64,000 nt of DNA, from contig JADNYV010000007.1 in assembly GCA_015501055.1 (NCBI GenBank), positions 372,001 to 436,000 of the forward strand. The letters run 5' to 3'. How positions within the stretch are numbered: position 1 is the stretch's first letter; each line of letters begins with the position of its first letter. Of this stretch, positions 24,701 through 35,426 are shown piece by piece. The notes below the pieces were generated by a model. That model did no database searches and was not told the DNA's origin. It saw only the letters and a program-made list of their open reading frames with translations. The stretch comes from Mucidula mucida (Eukaryota > Basidiomycota > Agaricomycetes > Agaricales > Physalacriaceae). The position numbers were made by a program, and so were the translations under genes.

Positions 24701-25289
24701 CTGGATGGAGGTGTCGACGCGAATAAACGCCACGCTATCGTTCAAACTTTCAACTCCGATCCTAGTATCGATTGCCTGCTCTTGACCACCCACGTCGGTG
24801 GTTTGGGATTAACGTTAACGGGAGCTGATACGGTTATCTTCGTCGAGCATGATTGGAATCCTATGAAGGATCTTCAAGCTATGGACAGAGCGCATCGGAT
24901 TGGGCAAAAGAAGATTGTGAACGTCTATCGATTAATCACGAAGGGAACACTGGAAGAGAAAATCATGGGGTATGTTGTTTTCTCTCCCTCCTTGCATGAC
25001 TATCCAGGCTCAAGCCCTTTTCAGTCTTCAGCGTTTCAAGCTCAATATCGCCAACTCTATCGTCACGCAGCAGAATTCCGGTCTGCCGTCCATGGACACA
25101 GACCTGGTGCTCGATCTCTTCCGACGGACAACGGAAGAAGAAGACGCTGCTGCTGCGAAAAAGAAAGCCAAAGAAAGTTCCGGGCCTGTCAGCCAGAAGA
25201 ACTTGCTCACTGGCCTTGAAGACCTGCCGCCCGAGGAGGAATACCAGGGTCTCGATCTGTCTTCATTCATGGGATCCCTTGGGCGCTGA
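18747..25289 (+). CDS. MOT1: MOT1/BTAF1, Swi2/Snf2 ATPase that removes TBP from DNA, with nine apparent frameshifts
   Basis: MOT1 uses ATP to dissociate TATA-binding protein from promoters. Start: M-T-S, then a short intron, then RLDRLLLLLDTGSSTSVRT. N-terminal HEAT repeats run to about 23 kb (WEVRHGAAMALRELL, DDDVRAVAASCLLPVA, LPYVIFLVVPVLGRMSD). The Snf2 core includes RPYQQDGVNWLAFLAKYQLHG, DMGLGKTLQSICILASK, ILDEGHVIKNAKTKLTK, LSGTPIQNNVLELWSLFDF, THVGGLGLTLTGADTVIF and QAMDRAHRIGQKK; it ends SLGR. The frame is lost nine times, each explained by one missing A, at about 19664, 20405, 20499, 21292, 22323, 22477, 22732, 24138 and 24257. Otherwise motifs are perfect. The gene is essential in yeast, so local sequence error is more likely than decay. 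Confidence 0.93.
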
Positions 25290-26064
25290 CCTGGAGTACT
25301 GGTCCCGCCGTTTTTGTTATTGTCCATATTGTTATTCTCTTGCGTTTTGTTGCAACGATTATAGTATACTCAAATAGAAAGTAGTAACGCAGTAATCTGT
25401 AAAATTGTATCCATAATGTTCACTTCGCTTTTCGATCATTGTCACTGGTTAAACTTGAACCACCATGCTTGCAAATTAATCCTGTTCGCCTTCTCCTTTT
25501 CAACAAACTCGTCAACATCTTTTCCTCCCTGCGCTTAACCTCTCGCTCGACAATCAGCTCGGCTCGCCTGCTTCAAGCGAAAATGGGTTTGGGTTCGCGC
25601 GCCGTCGCCTGAACGACAGGAGGCAATCTTCAGAGGGATCGAGCTGCCCGCCTTGATTGACGTCGATTCTGACTTGTACGTGCCTCGAGGTTGGTGTCTA
25701 TCTAAGCCAACAGCCTAGAGAAAATTCGCACTACATTACCGGTACTACACGTCCTGCTGATTCAAGTCCACCAGCGCACTTACGCCACAAATTCAGAATG
25801 TCTGGCTTTCCGACTGTCCACGCGCGAGTCCGAGTCCTCCCAGAACTACTAGTCGACCCTTTTAGTTACGTTGACGAATTACCCAAACTCGCTCAGCCTG
25901 ATATCAATCAGCCGTAACCACCGCACACGTCAATGTTCTACTTTCGAGGAATTCGCCTGCGACTACGAACCCTCACAAATCTGCACGCGCAAATATCCTA
26001 CAGGGATTCACTAACACAGGCAATGTCTGTTTCAAAGGTGGCGTGTCATGAATTACATTAAGTA
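25290..26064. other. Intergenic region downstream of MOT1
   Basis: About 775 bp between the MOT1 stop and the stop of the convergent gene at 26065. The first part is AT-rich and likely the MOT1 3' untranslated region. An 86-codon frame at 25657-25917 has no recognisable features. No RNA gene or repeat was noticed. Confidence 0.35.
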
Positions 26065-27420
26065 TCACATTTGCGATCCATCGATGTCAAATAGATCGAG
26101 TATAAGCTGCCTGATCTCCCCCATCCCCTCGTCCTCCAGATCATCCATCATCTCCAAGTAATCATCCGCCACCATATGTCGTACAATATTTTCCTTCACT
26201 GCCAACAATTTATCCCTCCCAATCGTCGTAATGATCATGTTTAGATCATCCAGGTCACGGCTCGCCCTCCGCGTGTTGTAGGCCACGAGCTTGAACCGGA
26301 ACATGGCAGGCAGCGTGAACACCGGGATGTCCTTGATTGTCTGCAACCAGAATCCGCGCTCCTCCTTCGTCACTTCATCTGTGTCACGTCAGTTCATGCA
26401 TCGAATCACCGGGAAAGCGCCGCACGTTTGTAGAGTATGTCAACCTCGACCTGGTGCTGCTGCTTGCAGTTATCCCATGGTTTTCCCGTACGTACGTACA
26501 GCCGGAGTGTGTCCCCCGTCAAGCGGCTCGCAGGTAATCTGATCCTCCCCGACTCGAGATGTGTGTCGAGCAGCTTCCGGATCTCGCGCCACGGCTCGCG
26601 CCCACGTGCAGGACCCACCGCAATGTTCACGTCCTCATCCTCCCTCAGTGCGTTCATCCCAGAGAGAATGACCGCGAGCCCGCCAATGACACCACATATC
26701 AGCTCTCCCAGAGCATTAGTTGTAAACTTGGCAGCGCTGCACAAATTCTCGACGGGTATACTGCTGCTTTCCTCGTCAGATTCGAGCGCAGCGATATCGT
26801 ATAGACGTTCATCGATGCCGTATTCGTTATCGCACATGACGGACAGAAGAAAGGTAAGACTTTGACCCCTTTGGTTGAGACACAATCGGACGTCGCCGGA
26901 CAGGAAGGTAGTAAATGCTCAAGCTAGCATTATACATACAACAAGGATCTCCAAATCGATTCCAGTAGATATAAGAATCACCAACCGAAGACTACTTGGG
27001 GAAATGGTGCTCTTGCATAGTGAATAACTTCCAGCAAAAGTCGAGATAAGTGCGCGCGAAAGTGTGGACAAGGACTTACAGAGGCTACATACACGTTAGT
27101 CATAAGAAAGAGCAACATAAGGTATATCTACCACATTGGCATTCAAATTGGAACGCGAGAAGTTCAAATTCGAGAGTGATAATCACTTCGTCGGGCATGT
27201 ATGAGATCAGAGAAACGACTGAAAGATATTGGCCGGGTACCGCCGTTAACGTTTTTTGTCGTCTTCTGCTGTCTCTTGAAGATTCGTTGACACTCGAAGG
27301 CCATCTAAAAGTCAGAAGATAGACATGCTTTAGGATAGTAGGACTGGTCATGACTAGAGGCGCATGGAGGATGTAGGATGTTATGCAGTGAATGTGGCGA
27401 AGTTTAGCAACAGGCGACAT
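26065..27420 (-). CDS. Hypothetical protein, not recognised (5' exons uncertain)
   Basis: No family recognised. The best-supported part runs from MCDNEYGIDERLYDIAALES (Met at 26837) through a single exon with AKFTTNALGELICGVIGGLA, GPARGREPWREIRKLLDTHL and TGDTLRLYVRTGKPWDNCKQ. It is spliced near 26420 to an exon with EERGFWLQTIKDIPVFTLPA, RASRDLDDLNMIITTIGRDK and ADDYLEMMDDLEDEG, ending GSQM. The codon pattern looks coding and the product is mostly helical and acidic at the C-terminus. An upstream frame (27100-27420, MSPVAKLRHIHCITSY) ends at a plausible donor with a CTAAC branch site in the following intron. It may be a 5' exon of this gene or a separate short gene. Confidence 0.5.
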
Positions 27421-28300
27421 GGGAGAGAGCTGTTAGACAAAATTTGCTATAGAGCTTGGAAGGCGCTCATTATTGGGTGAATGTGTTTGCTGGCGTCCGA
27501 TTGACAATAGAGCTGAGCACTCACTGCTGCGATCGAGAGTACGTTGCTTGAAGATGGTGGAGACCTACTCCTTAAAATCATTGACCTTCCAGGAATCGTT
27601 CAGACATACTTCCGGCGACTACCTGGTCCACAGCGTTTCCAAAGGCCTTCCTGTCAATTTCTCAGAACTCAAAGGCTTTGCTTGACAGATATTCATGATT
27701 TGCGAGACGGCCGAGAACGACTGCCTGACACAGGCTATCAAATGCGAATGGACGTCAAGGTAGAGAATTGAAGCATAGAAAAGGAAAAGCCATTTGTGTC
27801 AAACCCGATTAGGAAGCCAGTGACGCGTTAGGCAATGGGCACCCACCATTCCTAGAATGGCAGATTGTTCGTGTTTGGCATAGCCGTCTCCGCCTGTTAC
27901 CTCTTGATCAGAAATACGCCGGCCGTCAGTTGCTGTCACACACCCTTTTATGTCGCCGGAACAGTACGAAATAGTCCTTTCCATCTGTATTAAGTGCCGT
28001 AAGTTGTCGAAATGTGTATTTTTTCTGTGGGAACCACATCGCTACATGATCTGGCTAATTGTAAGATAATTGAAGGATAAATGAAAACTTCTGTCCCTTT
28101 GTAGTGGTCTCAAATTTGATGGCTGAAATTTTGAGGATGAGAAACGCGTTGTGTCAAGAACTGACGGCAATACTCGATTTCGCCTGTAAACGCGTCTTAA
28201 TTAGGTGCATCACGTCACGGTCACTCGACGCGTCTTGTTTTCCTCCTCGTTAAATCTTGTCGTATCAAGTCATTGCCCGCAGTTGGACAAGCTTCGCGCC
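27421..28300. other. Gene-poor interval
   Basis: About 880 bp with only short frames on both strands, such as a 61-codon minus frame at 27799-27984, none of which I recognise. No repeat or RNA gene was noticed. Confidence 0.3.
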
Positions 28301-28534
28301 ATGTGGGGACCGCAGATTGGCATCCCCAAGAAGAAGGATATTCTCAAGGTTGCGCCAAAGAAAGTGGCACTCCGGACCGCGTTTACGTTGCATTTGCAGT
28401 TCCTGCGCGATGGGACCGTTCCTGTCTGTGCGCAGATTGACGACGATGGCGATGTTCTGATGCTTGAGATGACCGTCGATGCATGGCACGAGGATGAGGA
28501 CATTGAGATGGAGGATGGAGATGAGGAGGATTAG
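28301..28534 (+). CDS. Small acidic-tailed hypothetical protein
   Basis: A 77-codon frame from MWGPQIGIPKKKDILKVAPK to a strongly acidic end (DEDIEMEDGDEED). The first part is Lys-rich, the centre hydrophobic (AFTLHLQFLRDGTVPVCAQI). The frame is open upstream to 28205 but the first part looks non-coding. It may be a complete small gene or the last exon of a lost one. No family recognised. Confidence 0.35.
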   Translation: MWGPQIGIPKKKDILKVAPKKVALRTAFTLHLQFLRDGTVPVCAQIDDDGDVLMLEMTVDAWHEDEDIEMEDGDEED

Positions 28535-28774
28535 ACACTTACTATTATGCTTATATATTAGGTTACTAAATGCTTTATATCATGTTGAATATTCATATCA
28601 TCAAAATTTCGACTCTCGAAGGTGTATATTAAGTGAGGAAGACGCGAAACAACGTGCGAGTACGACGAGAGCATCGATTTACCGGTTAATAATGAGTTAC
28701 CGGGAAATTGATGCCCCATCAAAATAATGGTGGGTGCCCACCACCACAAAGTGCACTCTTTCACAACCATCACA

Positions 28775-30102
28775 ATGGCGCGCAAGCCACGTACGCGCTG
28801 CCCTTTGCTGCCCCAGGAGATTGTCGACCTTATCGTCGACGAGATCGGGCAGGATACCGCGACATTGAAGGCCTGTTCACGGGTTTCCCGTTCCTGGAAC
28901 GCCTCGGCCCAGCATCGGCTCTTCAGGAGGATATCCGTCGACATAAAAGCATCTCGGACACGCCGTAAAGGCTATCCCACAACGTACGACATGCTCAGGG
29001 ACCGTCCGCATATAGTAGGATATCTGAGAGAGCTCACCGTCGGGGCAAGCGCGCCCCAGGAGCGGAAACAGGACGAGACCAGGCTCCGCACCCTGCTTGG
29101 CCATACGACACGCTTGAAAAAATTGAGGCTAGATTTGAGCGGCCTTGCATGGCAGTGTACTCCTACCATTCTCTCTACCATTCGTGATGGGCCTCTGGCT
29201 TCCTTGACTGTGCTGACTCTGTGTGGCGTCACCTTTAAAGATACGGGGCAGATCAAGGATGTCCTCCGAGCTCCATGCGCGAGTGGCCTCAAACATCTGT
29301 CTCTGCTCGATGTGTCCTTTGAACGCGTACAAGACTATTCTGACGCATCCCCGACCCCTCGACCTCAGACTATTCAGCTCGAGGGTTTCCATTTCCTGCT
29401 CAGCGAACAGTGCTACAATCCTGTTCGAATTTCATACTGCATTGATAGATATCACCACACGTCCATCTATGTTGACGAAGACGCGCCGTGGAGGCTCTCC
29501 GGCTTGAAGCATCTCACACTGAGAAGCACGGTCCGTCTGGATCGTGCTTTAGACTCAGTTGCCAAGAGGCGGCTGATAGAAGCACATTGCGCCGTCTTGA
29601 GAAAGAACAGCTCGACGCTGGAAAGTCTTTCTATATCCATATTCAGTTTTGATGACACGTGTGAGCGCGCGCACAAGTAACCTCCAAGTATCCAACTAAC
29701 TTTCTCGTAGCAACACCCTTGTTCGACGTCGTGGATCCATTGCGCCTGCGCGCTCTACACCTTTTCACCTTCGGTATGCTGACAATGATGTGGGTGAGAG
29801 AGTCGTTGGCAGCTCTTCCAACACCCAACAACTTGAAGCAAATAACGCTTGCTTCATACGATATCGGAGACGTCGACTACACCAGCAATCTCGCATCCTT
29901 CTTTGACCTCCTAGGATCTTCCCCGGTGACCTTGGACGCGGTGCATGTGCGGATTTCACGCTGTGTACACACTCGAGACATCAAGAATCGAGTAGAGAGA
30001 GCTGTCAACGTCTACGCGTCGCTCCCACTCCAACTAATCACGAGCGTCATTGTTGACGAAATTCGTGACTTTGACCTAGGTTTATCATGTATCTCAGCCT
30101 GA
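28775..30102 (+). CDS. F-box protein with leucine-rich-type C-terminal region
   Basis: Likely substrate receptor of an SCF ubiquitin ligase. From MARKPRTR (28775; an in-frame Met at 28727 is also possible) the F-box follows at once: CPLLPQEIVDLIVDEIGQ, LKACSRVSRSWNASAQHRLF. Exon 1 runs to about 29659 with leucine-rich segments (LGHTTRLKKLRLDLSGL, LASLTVLTLCGVTF, CASGLKHLSLLDVSFE, LSGLKHLTLRSTVRLD). An intron (about 29660-29710) leads to PLFDVVDPLRLRALHLFTF and LKQITLASYDIGDVDYTS. The frame ends at a TGA at 30100-30102, but it stays open for another 76 codons (LKSLRITLLYNEWDVFCACL), which resemble the missing end of such proteins. The gene converges on the GH55 gene 110 bp away. Confidence 0.75.
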
Positions 30103-30212
30103 TTGAAGTCCCTTCGAATCACCCTGCTTTACAACGAGTGGGATGTATTTTGTGCGTGCCTTTCAGAGTACATTGCGGGTCCAATAAATATTTTACACGC
30201 AGTCGACAAACT

Positions 30213-33200
30213 TTATGCTGGACTCCAGGCTGTTATCATGCTGGCAAAGCCGTTGATGTTACTGCTTTGGTTGATGATACCGACGCCATCGAGGGTGAGC
30301 TGGTTCGTCGTCGCTACAGTGTTCAAACTGTAGATTGTTACCGAGGAGGCAGAGTCGATGCTAGCAATATGCGCTTGGCAGTTGCGCGTGTCTAAGCAGT
30401 CTTGGGTGTAGTCCTGTCAAAACATTCAGCGTCAAGTGTTTGTTACTAGATGGAGAATGTTTACTGAGAAGAAACTATAAAGGCCACCACCTATCGTAAA
30501 CATCAGTAAAGATCAAAGGATGTGGCACCAGCGACGAACCAAAGATAATGATGTCAGTGGAAGTTAGGATTCTGAGACCAAGAGCAGTGTTGATTTCCCC
30601 TTCGAAAGAAGGATCGTTGTAAGCAGCATTGACGGTGAACGGTGCCGGAGCAAGCGGAGTGGGCTGGTAATACGGCTAGAAAGGATATGAAGGAGAAAAA
30701 CCTTCACGCGATCAAAAAGACGTACTGTCTCAGTTTGAATCAATCCCATGTAATGGTTGGCGGCGTTAACCAGGTTGTACTGGTACAACGTGTGATGTTC
30801 GGATCCTATGTTTCGTTAGTTTCCTGTGGACGCGCCGACACATTGAATGGCTCCCACCCGTTCCAATAAACCACACTGGCCCCGAAGACTCAGAAAGAAT
30901 CCCGCGACCCGAGTAGAGTGATAACCTGGAATACCCATCGCCATCGAGGTCATGATCAGCAGTCCATACCCATGTGCCCTTGGGAAGCCATTCAGTCTCG
31001 TTTCTCGCACACATAATGGAATGTGAGGTACCTCGAGATACGCAGTCGATCCTGCGGTCAAGTGAAGCGCAAGGAACGCCACGGAACAATCATCGTACGC
31101 TGAACCTCCCGCGGGACACGTTGTCGCCTCGAGATTCGTCCCGGCGGCTGTAAAACAATTGAATTAAGTCTTCTATGTTGAAACGAAGGAACATACAGCC
31201 CCCAAGTCTAGCAACTCGTCAGAAAGATTCCCTGCTGTGAGGAAGAACGTCCAGACTCACCTAATATGTGAATCCCACATTCCCGCACCTCCTTGCAGAT
31301 CGTCCGGCTGTGCGACGTTCCATTCAACGACAATGGCTCCCGGCGCTAACGCAGATACGGTTAGTTCGCATCTAGATCACATCGGAGAACTCACTCGGGC
31401 CAATGGTCATGAAGAGGATGTCCGAAATTTCAACGACACCTTTCGATCCAGCCTCGCCCACCTTGACGATGGGCGTTGGGTTGGAGGCGTCCTGGAAGGC
31501 GCTGCCTGTACCCGCAATGACAGACCAGGCCTCGCCGACAATTTGCGTCCCCGCGGGAACCGTTAGTGTGGACGTTACCACATATGTTCCCGCGTCAAAG
31601 AAGATGATGCTGCAACCGGAGAACTGGAGTTCCGGTGATTAGCGCCACCTTTTCTATTCAGTGAAGAGCAAAGGACACCGACCTTGGCGAATATGTCTTT
31701 GAGGGCGGCGGTATCGTCTGTTTTCCCGTCCCCAAGAGCACCGTGGTCCTTGACGCTAACGAATTGGCTGGCAGCGTAACTTTCGTACTGGGGATGCATC
31801 TTTCCAAAAATATGACCGCTCCCATCGAGAAGGACTGACGGCTTGTTGGCGGAAACGATGTCGCCCTGAGTGAATTTGCCGGCAGAGCTCGAGCCGCTGT
31901 AGACGTTGCCTTGTCCCCAGGAGTCGATGGTCTTCGTGCCGCCTGCAAGAACGACCGCACCATCGAGAACGCCGACAGCAGTATCAACGTTGGTCAATTG
32001 TATGTTGTTGAGAACAATCGATCCGGCTAAAGAAGAACTGGCTGTGGAAGATCGGAGGAAGATGGGCGTATTGGAGACTACGGCATCTATAATGGCCTCT
32101 CCGCCTGCGGTTTGGGTTTCTTCGGTGAGACCTCCAGTGGTCAAGTCAAAGCCAACCTTTTCGGGGTATCAGTCACCGAAGAAAATGTATAGCAAGACAG
32201 CATTTGACTTACCTTGCAATTGCTGATCGTAACACGCTGGAAAGTCCATCCCCAGTTCCAAACACCATATACTGCGGTATCCGCGTTGTTGACGGTTATG
32301 TTTCGAACAGTAAACCTGTGCAACAAGCGAGTGAGCGGATACCTGGATCAAAAGTGAAGATACTTACTGTTGATTCCCAACCCACATGCCAAATTTACCA
32401 CCGTTGAACACAAGGTCTCCCATGTATCCACCGGAGCCATTCTCCATCCAGATTCCTTGATGGGAATTACCTGACGCAGTCGACATATCGACGACAATGT
32501 TCATAAGCGATGTCGACTGAGACACCTGCCAATGAATACCGGTTGCAGTAGATGCTGCTGGCATTCTACAGCGATAGATAAGAGACTGAAACAAATAAGA
32601 GACAGCTAAGCACGTACTGCGTAAGGTCGACTCGGAAATTGCGAACTGAGCGGAAACTAGCGAAATAAGTGAGTTATCTACCCGATCAGGAAGTCTGCAA
32701 ACTTACAAGTTATTCGTGTTAACGTACCACCCGGCACCGTTGCCGCCGTCAATGTACGGATCAGCGTCTAGAGTGAAAATCTTTGTACGTGGCGCAAAAA
32801 TGTGTTTAGTAAAGATCTCATACCGATGACTGCCAATCCAGCGAATGACGAAGAAGCGCGGATGGTAGGAAGTGTTTTTGCGTCTCCGATGAGTTGAGTG
32901 TAATAATACGCGATGATGGGCTTCGACACGAGATAGGTCCTAAAGTCAATTTGAATTAGACAGACTTCTGCGATAACATGAGGCATACCCAGAAGGGAAG
33001 TAAACCAGGGCAGGCGTGATGCTATAGTTGTTCATTAGCAAAAAAAACTAATGTTCAAGTGCCGACCGACGTTGTAGAGTTACAAGCATTAACGACGCCG
33101 TTTGCGCCACCGCAACGACTTCCAGTGCTGATGGCAGAGCTGAAGCAGGGCATTAGACTTGAATCAAATCCTTGAAAGTATTATAGATTACTTGATTGCA

Positions 33201-33451
33201 GCGGTGTCATCGGTAACGCCGTCGCCCTTGGCGCCAAAGTCCTTCACATTCCTGAAGACTTGATAAGATGATGGATCCGCGTTGAAGGCAGCTGTGCCAT
33301 GATGAGTGAGCGATTCGAGCCAGTAAGGATCAGAGGGAGCCGCGGTTCCCGTTGAGAGTGGTGCATCGCAGGCAGTCCCCAAGGAAGAAACGAGCGTAAA
33401 CATGCAGCTTAGAGCCACGGTGAAAAGGAGAGTGATTGGCTTGAACGCCAT
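30213..33451 (-). CDS. Secreted exo-beta-1,3-glucanase, GH55 (pectate-lyase-3 beta-helix)
   Basis: Predicted to release glucose or short oligomers from beta-1,3-glucan in fungal cell walls. The start at 33451 gives a signal peptide (MAFKPITLLFTVALSCMFTL...). Next come PYWLESLTHHGTAAFNADP and FRNVKDFGAKGDGVTDDTAA, the first beta-helix repeat. The central exons give SLMNIVVDMSTASGNSHQGI and GGYMGDLVFNGGKFGMW. The second helix has FVSVKDHGALGDGKTDDTAA, TLTVPAGTQIVGEAWSVIAG and the GTWVWTADHDLDGDGYS region. The C-terminal exons resolve by splicing to GSEHHTLYQYNLVNAANHY, IFGGGLYSFFS, DYTQDCLDTRNCQAHI and TVATTNQLTLDGVGI, ending SPA at 30213. At least a dozen introns of about 50 nt are needed, and the frame is intact. 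Small plus-strand frames at 30103-30395 are shadows of this 3' end. Confidence 0.9.
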
Positions 33452-34173
33452 GACGAAAAAAGAAGGAAAGACAGTAGGTGCAGCGTTCCCTCGCAATACA
33501 GATGATTTAAATCCCTCGCGGATATCTCATGTTAACTTGGTGCCTCGTGTGAACCGCATATAGGAGCGATTGAAGCATAACGATGCTCAGGTAGCACACG
33601 TAGGTGGCGAAACAGAGCAACGAGAAGCGTGGCTGCGGGCCTAAGACCGATGATGAAGCGAAAGAGAGTATGCGATAACAGGCGCATGATTGGCAACCAC
33701 GAGACAAAGTTTGCAACGAAGAGATATTTCCGGAGGGAACACACTGGCCGAAGACTGCGTTCCATGTGGTCTTTGTTTCAGCGCGGCAGCCTGGCTGGAA
33801 ATGCTTGAGTTTCATTGTTCTGATCCATGGTATGAGTTCTTTCGATTTGGCCTTTGACGTTTCGAGGTTTCCACTCCCTTCAAACTTCATTTTTTTTGAA
33901 TAACATCACAACGATGAAGGAATCTGAGTCCAACGCTGGCGAGAGATGCTTGCATGTGCAAGCACTATGCGAGCGAATGGCTCTTGAAAAGCAGATGGTA
34001 GCAAGAGTCTGAAAAGATTCGGACCGGCACCATGGTTACTAGCGATTATGGATGAGCGTGCTATTTATGCCGAAGCGGCAGTGCTTCATCCATACCGATG
34101 CCGATGCCGGGACGGGACGGCGGCCTTTACTTAACTTTTGCCATCATTGCGAGCGCCAGCGAGCATACATACA
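33452..34173. other. Intergenic region upstream of GH55
   Basis: About 720 bp containing the presumed GH55 promoter. Minus-strand frames of up to 127 codons (33507-33890) show no recognisable domain. The MITE begins at the right edge. Confidence 0.35.
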
Positions 34174-34175
34174 TA

Positions 34176-34919
34176 CTATCCGTACCGGTGGTCCGGATAA
34201 TCACCTAGAAGCGGTTAAAGTGAAAATAAGTCCCAGAATATAGCATTTCCCGGTCTCGATGATTTAAGAATCTAAATCAGATACCTTGTTTACATCTCTG
34301 AGCGAAGCAGTGAAAAAATAGACGGATGGGAGGTATATGAAAACCGCGACGCGAGCATCAAAACTCACTGATCAGATCAGTGTTTGGGGTATTTCAGGCG
34401 CTGGAGGTTCCCAGAAAGTCTGGAAAAGCTATAGTACATAGATCCATGCTCAATACACTGATTGGCTATCATTATTCAACAGAGAAAACACAGACGAAGC
34501 TATCGATGCCTCCCGACTGTCAGAGCGTGACTATTCACCAAGTCAAGCGTCACGCTGTTACATCACGCTTCGACGACTCATTTCGAGGTATAAAGCTTCG
34601 TCACTCCTCTAAGTTGATAGCGGTCAGGCTAGACTACTACATACATGGTATATTTATGTACTACAGCTTTCCCAGATTTTCTGGGAACCTCCAGCGCCTG
34701 AAATACCCGAAACACTGATCTGATCAGTGAGTTTTGATGCTCGCGTCGCGGTTTTCATATACCTCCCATCCGTCTATTTTCTCACTGCTTCGCTCAGAGA
34801 TGTAAAAAAGGTATCTGATTCAGATTCTTAACTCATCGAGACCGGGAAATGCTGTATTCTGGGACTTATTTTCACTTTAACCGCTTCTAGGTGATTATCC
34901 GGACCACCGGTACGGATAG
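34176..34919. mobile_element. Palindromic 744-bp MITE with 265-bp terminal inverted repeats and TA target duplication
   Basis: The left arm (34176-34440) and right arm (34655-34919) are inverted copies with few differences. They share CTATCCGTACCGGTGGTCCG at the tip, then GTGATTATCC/GGATAATCAC, CGCTTCTAG, ATACCTCCCATCCGTCTATT and TTCAGGCGCTGGAGG near the inner end. The element is flanked on both sides by TA (34174-34175 and 34920-34921), the target duplication of Tc1/mariner elements. The 214-bp centre encodes nothing recognisable. The two ORFs seen inside (plus 34380-34718, minus 34828-35055) cross the arms and are not genes. It is non-autonomous. Confidence 0.9.
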
Positions 34920-34921
34920 TA

Positions 34922-35426
34922 GAGTTCGTGAACCCGGCCGGACTAGGTGACCAAACATGAACAAATTCACGTCGCCAGCCCATCTTTTCCAGTAAATAGG
35001 CCGCAGTCCTCTCATTTCCTGTCCGTTCTCCATGCAAGTCAGTCTCGAGCCTCATAATGGGTATATTGAAGTGCTCGTCGCGTTTGAACCATGTCCGTCA
35101 ACTCGTGCTGGCACCAGTAAATCCATTGCGGCGAAGCCGCCTCGCTGGCGCTCGCACCCGTGGCCATCCCACAGTTCTATTTTAAATTTATCCAAGTGCC
35201 ACAACGAAATATGGCTTCCGTTTTCGACAACGGTTGATAGCTATATGGAATTCACAGTCTACACATCTTCTTGCTGTCGTCCTTGTAACGTACTCCTGCC
35301 TTATCATGGGCTAAATTTGAATGGTCACAAGTGTCAAGCGCGCGCTTATTCGTCTAGTAGCTGGTCCTATAACGACAACATACTAGACGTCTCCCATATT
35401 CACTTCACGACGTATTCTAGGACCTT
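34922..35426. other. Interval between the MITE and the DUF6535 gene
   Basis: About 500 bp. On the minus strand, directly beside the MITE, a short open stretch reads ERTGNERTAAYLLEKMGWRR; it could be a gene fragment cut by the insertion, but no counterpart is seen on the other side. The rest probably holds the promoter of the next gene. Confidence 0.3.

Noticed and set aside
18747..25289. Programmed frameshifting in MOT1 like that of Euplotes
   Set aside because: The sites are not at stop codons, would need backward slips nine times in one protein, and lack a common slippery heptamer.
30103..30395. Plus-strand ORF with VDVTALVDDTDAIEGELV as a possible F-box extension or separate gene
   Set aside because: The opposite strand encodes the conserved C-terminal exons of GH55 (DYTQDCLDTRNCQ, TTNQLTLDGVG), so this frame is a shadow.
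34380..35055. ORFs inside and across the MITE
   Set aside because: They run through the inverted-repeat arms and read differently in the two near-identical arms.
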